DNA of 64,000 nucleotides from contig OX291545.1 in assembly GCA_946406115.1 (NCBI GenBank), positions 24,547,153-24,611,152 of the forward strand. The letters are read 5' to 3'. Below the pieces are notes generated by a model. The model searched no databases and had not been told where the DNA came from. It was given only the letters and a program-made list of their open reading frames with translations. Of the stretch, positions 56,861-64,000 are shown piece by piece. Source of the DNA: Apoda limacodes (taxonomy: Eukaryota; Arthropoda; Insecta; Lepidoptera; Limacodidae). A program made the position numbers and the translations under genes. Each line of letters begins with the position of its first letter. Within the stretch, counting starts at the first letter, position 1.

Positions 56861-57260
56861 TTCTTATTGGCGTCCATTACGCACGTGCTTACTTTACTTT
56901 GCAGTTTTTTTTTTCATTTTTATGTGTTCATAGGCGTAAGAAGAAATTATGCCTGTGAACCAAGTTCTTATTTTTGGAAATGTAAATCCAACATGTTTGT
57001 TGAAAACATCATCACTATCAGATTCCATTAAAATATCAACTATTTACAACATTTTAAAATTGATATAAGTATTTAATGTCCTTCAAGTGTGATGAAAATA
57101 ATCGTTTGACACTTTTGAGCGCTGCATACACTATCGGCTGAATTACGCCCTCGCCTTTGGCTTGGGCTGCAACCCACAACCTTGTCTGTAATTAGCAACC
57201 TAGCTCACATGTATCATAATGTACTAATAATACTGTGTAAATTTAATCGTACTTTATCCA
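56861..57260. repeat. Dispersed repeat, partner of 215-1000, uninterrupted
   Basis: Holds the same block order as 215-760 without the 195-bp insertion found there, so it acts as an empty site. The end, near 'ctcacatgtatcataatgt', matches 'ctcatttgtatcataaatc' (about 700). Confidence 0.55.
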
Positions 57261-58424
57261 CCGCCCCTGCGCCTACAGCCACACCAATTAGATTACCCAA
57301 ACAAATCAATCTAAATAAAAAAAATATCCAATAAATTAGAATACCATGTAACCAGCCATTTTAATACTTAATAACATGAGTCTTTAGTATATTTTTAAAT
57401 CATATTTTCTAGCAAAACTATGTCATTACGGGCAGGCAAAGCGGGTGCTAAGACCTAAATAACAATAATTCGTTTATTGACTAAATATATTTTTTCATTT
57501 ATAACTCCCACGGGCTTTTTCTTAGTAGATTTTACTTTTTTAGAAAGCAAAGCAGGAGTTCATAGAACTTACTGGCGATAATGACGCGTCTTTTCTATTA
57601 AGTTGCCTGTTCAAAATATGAACTACGCGCACACTACAAGCGACTTTCTCTACTTATATTCCCGCCATTTCAATTGTGTTTTGGCGGGTTTATTTATTAA
57701 TTTACTCGCAAATGTGATGAAAAACATTGTCTGTAACACGGGCGAGACGGAAACAAAACAAACTCGAGTCATTAAAGCCTTCGGCCTCGTTAGTAATTTT
57801 ACCACCCTTAATACACAATGTACTATTATATTTATAAAAAATTACGGTAAGTAGGTACCTATTTAGTATGACATTTAAACTAATTCGAAATTAAACAAGC
57901 TACACAACGTAAACATATTACGAATAGGTGAGAATGTAGGTACATATACTTATCTAAAGCGCTGTAAAATATATTTAATATATGTAAATTTGTTTAAATG
58001 GAGATTAGAGAAGGTGTTAGTTAGATGGCATCCTACGACGATTTAAATTATTATGAATCAACATCCTGTTAAACAAAGTCACGACACCAGTTAGTCTTTT
58101 ACACCTTCAAGGGCAAAGGAACTGCAGTGCAGAAATAAGTTGTGTTGAAATTGAAAGGCATCTATCGTGTTTGAGTCAGAGTAAGTACATACTTAGGATT
58201 TTGTTTTCAAAGTTAGTAGAAAGAACTGAGGGCGAGTTAGACTTGTGCACTGATGCTTCCGATCTTTATATTATTTTCTTCTGAGTTTAGGTTACAACTT
58301 ACGAAGCTGAATCTGCGTTTTTAGTATTTCTAGTTTAAATACAATACCTATTTGGTACAGAATATAGCAAAATTTACAGTTCCTTATAGTGTCGACTATA
58401 AGAATCGATATTAATATTATAAAT
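57261..58424. other. No gene assigned
   Basis: 57505-57545 is the inverted partner of 2955-2995. The 83-codon frame at 57603-57854 is unrecognised. 58220-58255 ('gggcgagttagacttgtgca') is an edge of the GGGTTCCGTA family. Confidence 0.3.
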
Positions 58425-58565
58425 GCGAAAGTAGCTCTGTCTGTCTGTCTGTAACTGCTTCACACTTAAACTTTAGATGAAATTTATCTAAAAGAAGGAC
58501 ATAGGCTACTTGAAAACGTCAAGTATGAGTCAGTTTTTTTCTACAATTGAGGAGTTGCCGTTGAT
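58425..58565 (-). repeat. RTE/SINE-like tail repeat, minus copy
   Basis: 'ttataaatgcgaaagtagct', (CTGT)n at 58436-58452 and 'cttgaaaacgtcaagtatga' match the 15190 copy; the G+C-rich end is missing. Confidence 0.65.
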
Positions 58566-59204
58566 ATCCTACATTTAGATAACCGAATATTAATTAAATA
58601 TATAAATATTTAAATTAAATATATGAATATTTAAATATAATATATAACTATTTATATCTATACCGAAATAAATATTAATTATTGTGCACACACACACTTT
58701 ACCATCTTCAAGACATCGAATTAGGTAGAAGTTTTATCGAAATATTTATTCTTTTACCTCTCACTCACAAACAGGCAAAAAGCAAGATAACTTATTATTT
58801 TAAATTGAATATTTCTTGGAGTCTCCGTCGGTGACAATATTATGACTCATACCGCAAAAACATGAGGTGTAATTTTAATATCATCTCTGACCGCAGTGGG
58901 TATGGTGTAAAGGTCTCTGTGTTTTTTACCTACCATATTGGTATTACCTATCTTTTACTTAATTTTTAATGATTGTTTGCTCGTCATTAAAAGAAAACAT
59001 GCAAAATTTAAAATTTTAACTTTTATGTGACCGACCCTGTTCAGTAAAAACGGTCCCTCAATAGTGTTATCGGTAACAAAAGTCTCAGTTTGCACGCGTA
59101 AATGTGCGCGGCGCAATCACTTTTAAAATTAATTACAATTAATAATAATGATACAAAACATCTACTTTTATTTTATTAACCGGAAGTCTTCTTACAAATC
59201 CATA
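58566..59204. other. No gene; very A+T-rich part at 58580-58680
   Basis: 58580-58680 has repeated 'aaatatttaaat/ataatatataac' strings and is followed by a short (CA)n. No ORFs. Confidence 0.3.
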
Positions 59205-59730
59205 ATAATAAGAATGCGAAAGTAACTCTGCCTGTCTGTCTGTCTGTAACCTCTACACGCTTAAACCGCTAAAGTGATTTAGATGAAATTTGGTATGGCT
59301 TGATAAATAAAGTTTGAATTGTTGTTTGTTTGTAATATAAAGCTTGAATCCCGGGGAAGGAAATAGGATAGATTTTTCCCGTTTAGATTTAAAAGTTCCC
59401 GTGGGAATAACTATAACCGAGTTTAATCGAAGTATAGCTAAAGCTTTCTATAGCAAACTTCATTCGAATTATTCTACGTCAACTCCTTAATTATACTAAT
59501 GAAGTTTGCTATAGCAAGCTATAGCTGTGGTTATAGATCGTTTAAACTTGGTTACAGTTATTCCCGCGGGAAGTTTTGATTTTTTTGGGATTAAAAGTAG
59601 CTTATGTCCTATTCCAGGCTCTAAAACCTATACGTGTGCCAAGTTTTATCCCGATCTGTCCAGTGTTTGAAGCGTAATTGAGTAACATACATCAAAACTT
59701 TCACATTTATAATATTAGTAGGATGTAAAA
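59205..59730. repeat. Fold-back repeat: two tail repeats head to head
   Basis: The first half (59205-59465) reads in the minus orientation ('gcgaaagtaactctg' ... 'cccgtgggaataactataac') and the second (59500-59730) in the plus orientation ('ggttatag', 'ttattcccgcgggaa', ... 'tttcacatttataatatta'). 'ctatagcaaacttcatt' and 'aatgaagtttgctatag' form the closest inverted pair at the centre. The whole would fold into a hairpin of about 250 bp. Confidence 0.75.
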
Positions 59731-59985
59731 CGATGATGAAAATAAACATTATCTACTGTAGGATCTGATTCTGCAGTTACTTTTATAGATAAATACATAT
59801 TCATTTCAAAAATCGCAACATAAGGGGAATTCATATAATGTGGCGAGCGCAAATCTCGTTAATAGCCCGCCGGGCGTTGTTTACTGTGTCGCTTTTGTCG
59901 GACGCCTCAACAAACCTAGGATTTGCAAAACCAAAATACAGGTTGAGAATGTTTCTTATTAGCAATGCAAATGGTTGTACTGTAA
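59731..59985. other. No recognisable feature
   Basis: Slightly G+C-richer in 59840-59920, without ORF. Confidence 0.3.
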
Positions 59986-59994
59986 ACTATTTTA

Positions 59995-60060
59995 TACTGC
60001 GATTCTGTGACTAGACGTTCGGGGTCCTGCGATTCAAATCCCGCGGGCTGATGATGCGTT
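59995..60060 (+). repeat. tRNA-derived SINE remnant
   Basis: 'ggggtcctgcgattcaaatc' with 'ccgcgggctga' resembles a tRNA T-arm and B box in the form I recall from lepidopteran SINEs ('ggTTCgAATCCcgGG'). The upstream half does not fold as a tRNA. Confidence 0.4.
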
Positions 60061-61139
60061 TAATGCCTACTGTGTTAGTATAAGAAGGCCTTATGTAAAT
60101 TAAGGTTTTAACCTTGGCGTCGAAGTATATGTATATAAGATCATTCAATTTATGTTAACAAAAATAATATATTATTATAAAAAGAATCGTAATAAGTACT
60201 AGAAATAGACAGAAACTTGCGCTGATCTACACAAGGTTTAGGGAAATAGATGAATCGTTTTAAGGGCAAAAGTATTATTAAAAAGTTTAAACTTTTGCAA
60301 AACAAACTGTTCAATAAAGCAAATAAAGGCTACCTTGATGATAAACGTGAATTAAATTAAATAAAATTTTGTTAATATAATTTAATCGACAACTTGTGAT
60401 GATGATGATTAATTTTTTAGCTTTAGTTTGAAAGATTTTGATTAATTTTGTTAGTCCTAAGCAGAAGGGGCTCGTGACAACTATTAATGGGTGTTCACTA
60501 AAAAAACAAAAACAAAAGAAGAATTGCTTAAACCCAACTATCACACTAGTGATTTTCACAGCTTATCTTACGGCTTTTAGTTCTAAATAGGTAGTAGTAT
60601 ATCAGTTTCAGAAAAATCTTTCAGTTGTAAGGTGGTCTCGAAGATGAAAATGAGTACTTAAATTCACTCGCAGTTGCATATGTATGAATTTAGCTTCCCC
60701 TATATGCATTGTGGTGGCATACAGTCAAATTTGTTACCATTAACTGTAAATAAGCTATATTTGCCACTAATGTAGCACCAGTGGTAGCAAATAAGGTTTT
60801 AAAATCACTGATATGCAACTTTTAGAAATAAGTTAGATTAAATCCCAATATGGCACTTAAAGTTTCAAATAGGTGGTGTAAAGGATTGCCCTGCCACCTG
60901 TAGTGCTAAACTGGTTTATGTTCCGGCTCTTTTAGAACCTATAGTTGCTGTAACTCTAAGTTCTACCTTGCACTGATAAGTCGCCCTAACGCATAAATAA
61001 GTTTAAAAAGGCCAACTTAAAGAACCAAAATAAGCGATTATGACTTGTTTTGAACTACTAAGGATCTTTTAGTTGTAAAAATTACTTTTGGTTATAACAT
61101 TCACTCAATTCCATTCACAGTATGCAAATAGGTGATTAT
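60061..61139. other. No gene assigned
   Basis: Contains 'gatgatgatgattaa' (60397-60411), possibly another RTE tail, and an 82-codon minus frame (60311-60559) without recognisable similarity. Confidence 0.3.
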
Positions 61140-61575
61140 TAGGGTTCCGTACCCGAAGGGTAAGGTTGAACCCTATTACTAGGGCTTCGCTGTCCGTCGG
61201 TCCGTCCGTCTGTCACCAGGCTGTATCTCATGAACCGTGATAGTTAGACAGTTGAAATTTTTACAGAAGATGTATTTCTGTTGCCGCTATAACAACAAGT
61301 ACTAAAAAACAGAATAAAATAAATATTTAAGGGGGCTCCCATACAACAAACGTGATTTTTTGCTCGATATTGATAGCGGTAACAGGTAGACGCTTTAAAT
61401 ATTCACAAAATATTTAGTTATATAGTCACTTTAAAAATAAACAATTAAATTAAAATAAAACAAATATTTAAGGAGGGGCTCCCATACAACAAACGTGATT
61501 TTTTTTGGCGGTTTTATAGATAATGGTACGAAACCCTTCGTACGCGAGTCAGACTCGCACTTGGCCGATTTTTTA
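61140..61575 (+). repeat. GGGTTCCGTA...ACTTGGCCG repeat, copy with internal duplication
   Basis: Starts 'tagggttccgtacccgaagg' and ends 'gactcgcacttggccgattt'. The block 'aaatatttaagggggctccc' plus 'caacaaacgtgatttttt' occurs twice (about 61320 and 61462), unlike the 13347 copy. The extra segment between them is shared with 20455, so those two belong to the same subfamily. Confidence 0.8.
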
Positions 61576-62964
61576 AATCTCATGGTGCTAAATGAGACGT
61601 AAATAAGTGAGGATTAGAACTGTATCTTCAAACCATGTCTTAAAATGGAGTCTTTAAAATTGTGAAAGTTTGGATACGATATTATGTTTTTGACACTTAA
61701 CTACAACTGTGTTCACTTGTTTTGAAAACCAATAAAAAAGTGAGGTTATAATCATATTTACTTTTTAATTTATTAGTCTAATAAACTTAATCTAATTAAA
61801 GGCGCGAGAAAATCTATAAAGAAAAATATATATTTCATATTAAAATATAAGTCGCAACGACTTTTATGCTAACTAAATGCTAAAAAATTAAAGTAACCTT
61901 ATTATAAATAGAAACACGATAGGACTGACCTAATTGCACACGAGTCGCACTCAAAGTTACTTTTGGATTTTATTTTAAATAATTAATAATTAGAGTTTGC
62001 ACTCGAACATTTTTTTAGCACTTCTTTATCACCTGATAAATGAACAAAATCGTTTTTCATTCAATTACTCATTCGCTACGCACAACTTACACCCACGATT
62101 CTAATTTCCACTACAAAGTATAATTTAAAACTATTAAGGAACCCATTTAGAACCGAAAATAGGCTGCAATTTTTCTCCTTTTTGTGCTATTAGGGTGGCA
62201 TATGGGTTGCCAGCACCTATATACCACTTAAGTATGGCTGTAATTTTCACCTTAGGTGATACTCGGTCCTTATATATAACTCATATGTCACCTGTTGTGT
62301 TAGTTGGGAATGCTAACCTTCTATAATTCTGTTTATAACTAAATTTCATTCGCCTATTTAGATTTACAAACGCGCGTCGAACGTGTATGCTTTCGTGTCA
62401 CATTTTTGTGACCCCTTGTCTTTATTTCAAACAGAGTTACTTAAATCTTTTAGCACTGTTTAATCACATCACAATAACATTTGATTTTGCTATAGTTACT
62501 TATTAGACAATAAACAAACTGTTTATGTAGGTATGTACTTATTTAATTTGTTAATAAAAACTCGCGCGCACGAACTAAAATATTAGTTGTGAGAGCGGCA
62601 ACTACGCGCCCGCGCTCTGGTCGGACCGTAGGAAGCTGGCAACAGTATTTTTCTTTACATAGCCAGAGCGGCGCTTCTTATTTTGCTGATATGAAAATTC
62701 ATACAAAATGGTTGATTTTAGCTTTAAGTCTCTGTGCTGAAATTCGTTTTATAGAAGCGCAATTGCTAGCGCTCCACTTAGTGACACAGTCTCCTTAGTG
62801 CAATTCCATTATGAATCTTAAAATCTTGAATTGAATGTTGTTAGTGAAATGCTATTTTAACAATAAGAATAATCGAAGTATAATAATTAATAATTTTGAG
62901 TCAAATATAAAACATATTGATCGCTGCACTAGCGCTTCTTCGGACGAGCCGTCTCTGGTCCGAA
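61576..62964. other. No gene assigned; G+C-richer patch near 62590
   Basis: 62560-62680 ('gcgcgcacgaac', 'ctacgcgcccgcgct') gives a 69-codon frame at 62589 that I do not recognise. It might be a regulatory or repeat fragment. The rest is A+T-rich without repeats found. Confidence 0.3.
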
Positions 62965-63366
62965 GTACACATTTTGACGTGGAAAAAAAATTTTATAGTT
63001 CAAACCTTAATTAAGTGAATTTGCTAATATTATAATAATTTGTCTATTAAAACAAACACAAAAAAAAAATATTTTGACACTATCTCTGGGCTTTAAATTG
63101 TTTGGAAAACTTCGATTGATATTCTCTTCATTCTTATTTCATAAAATATATATTAATATTACTTTGAATTTGCTAATTTCATAGTTTTTAATAAATATTT
63201 GAATTTTATACCGACAAAAAACCAAGAAAATCGAGAATTTCAACATGCGTTCACGAGCTAGCTAGCTTTCGTACGTGGAACTGTGTCTTTTTGTATGCTT
63301 CAATAGTGTAATATGTCTTTGTACACTGGTCGGAACAGCACGCTTTTGCTAGGGTATGCCGTAACC
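62965..63366 (-). mobile_element. piggyBac-like TTAA MITE, copy 3, inverted and truncated
   Basis: Reading the minus strand from 63366, it follows TTAA (63367-63370) and begins GGTTACGGCATACCCTAGC, then 'aaaagcgtgctgttccgac', matching copies 1 and 2. It stops about 400 bp in (near 62965), without the other end or a second TTAA. Confidence 0.8.
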
Positions 63367-63370
63367 TTAA

Positions 63371-64000
63371 TTTAAAAGAGCGACTGCTGGAGACTTTCTT
63401 CCGCCATGTCTTATCGCCAGAACGCCATTTTAACTTCGTAACTGATAGTTTATTGACTACAAAAAAGTTATAAGATATCCTGTTTTTGATAATTTGAATT
63501 TATCCTTTGGATTCACAGTCCAAAATTTCGGAAACGCGGCCAGGCGCGTCGAAAAATCTTACCTTAAAGTTACTTTAAAATTTGGTTGGACAGTTTTAGC
63601 ATCATGAAGTAAGGGGTACCTGATTGCTTGTAGTGTGCCCACAACACAAGAAAGCAGTTAAGCTACGCATCTAGTGTTGAATTTTGAATGGATTTAATAA
63701 ATTTTGTTTATTTCTTAATAATTGACGGATCGAAGCGCGGTATTTATATAAGGAGTGTAGGCTTTCAGTCTCGGAAAAACATTTTGAATCTCGGGAACGA
63801 GATAAGTGTTCATGGGCAGTCTCTCAGTAGTAGCGAAATTTTAAGAATTTTCTTTACATTTTCGTAGTAGTGAGCAGTATGCCTGTATGCAGTATTCAGC
63901 CTTGTTTTTGTAATACTTCATACTTTTATATTGAAGTTATTGGACAAAATTTATTATATTACTATAGCTGATTACTGCAAAGTATTCTTAAGGTTCCGCA
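63371..64000. other. No gene assigned; possible promoter at 63741-63770
   Basis: 'tatttatataagg' (63741-63753) followed 24-26 bp later by TCAGT (63765-63769) has a TATA plus initiator layout on the plus strand. No ORF follows within the window. 63988-64000 ('aaggttccgca') may be the start of another GGGTTCCGTA-type copy cut by the window end. Confidence 0.3.

Overview
The window looks like lepidopteran (moth or butterfly) nuclear DNA. It is A+T-rich and intron/intergenic-like, and it holds several interspersed repeats that I associate with Lepidoptera: the family running from GGGTTCCGTA to ACTTGGCCG, short RTE/SINE-like tails ending in TCTGTCTGTCTG next to 'cctatgtcc', and 3' ends of CR1/Jockey-like and RTE LINEs. 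No bacterial operons, rRNA genes or CRISPR arrays are visible. Most open frames here are chance frames or transposon debris.

The one host gene I recognise confidently is the 3' end of TRRAP/Nipped-A on the minus strand. It has four exons (44197-44089, 41748-41514, 40871-40732, 40640-40344) with correct splice signals, continuous reading phase, and a FATC terminus ending LCRMDPAWHPWL. No further upstream exon is visible between 44198 and 64000, so the intron on its 5' side seems to exceed 19 kb and is full of transposons. About 5 kb downstream, in the same orientation, a G+C-rich block (35560-35830) followed by a good donor (35311) and acceptor (35044) may be the 5' end of a second gene; this is only a candidate.

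Layout: 1-5300 dispersed and tandem repeats, including two copies of a short inverted-ended element. 5316-5584 a palindromic MITE. 5590-9945 a nearly full-length but broken non-LTR retrotransposon (ORF1 plus endonuclease/RT). 9950-11095 an RTE-like tail and a G+C-rich retroelement 3' end. 11366-18355 inverted repeats and repeat copies. 19476-19783 a TA-flanked MITE. 20009-20194 a 46-bp tandem repeat. 23-25 kb repeats and a LINE fragment. 26751-28759 a decayed P-superfamily transposon with exact 17-bp terminal inverted repeats, an 8-bp target duplication and a THAP remnant. 29385-29991, 46843-47335 and 62965-63366 three copies of a piggyBac-like TTAA MITE. 32.5-33.4 kb an old duplication. 36-37.8 kb a locally repeated A-rich segment with LINE fragments between the copies. 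40.2-44.2 kb TRRAP. 42.3-42.7 kb a Tc1/mariner fossil inside a TRRAP intron. 43254-43657 a Harbinger-like MITE with TTA duplication. 44940-45460 an ATTCGGC-rich inverted-ended element. 48.4-51.1 kb retroelement fragments. 52148-54850 an ISL2EU-type DNA transposon with very long inverted repeats. 55-57.3 kb RTE and CR1-like fragments. 59.2-59.7 kb a fold-back repeat. 61140-61575 another GGGTTCCGTA element.

The genes do not form a pathway. The window is a TE-dense stretch around and inside the long introns of a chromatin co-activator gene. The most notable signals are the P-type element, the ISL2EU element, and several short palindromic or TIR-ended families whose boundaries can be set from target duplications alone.
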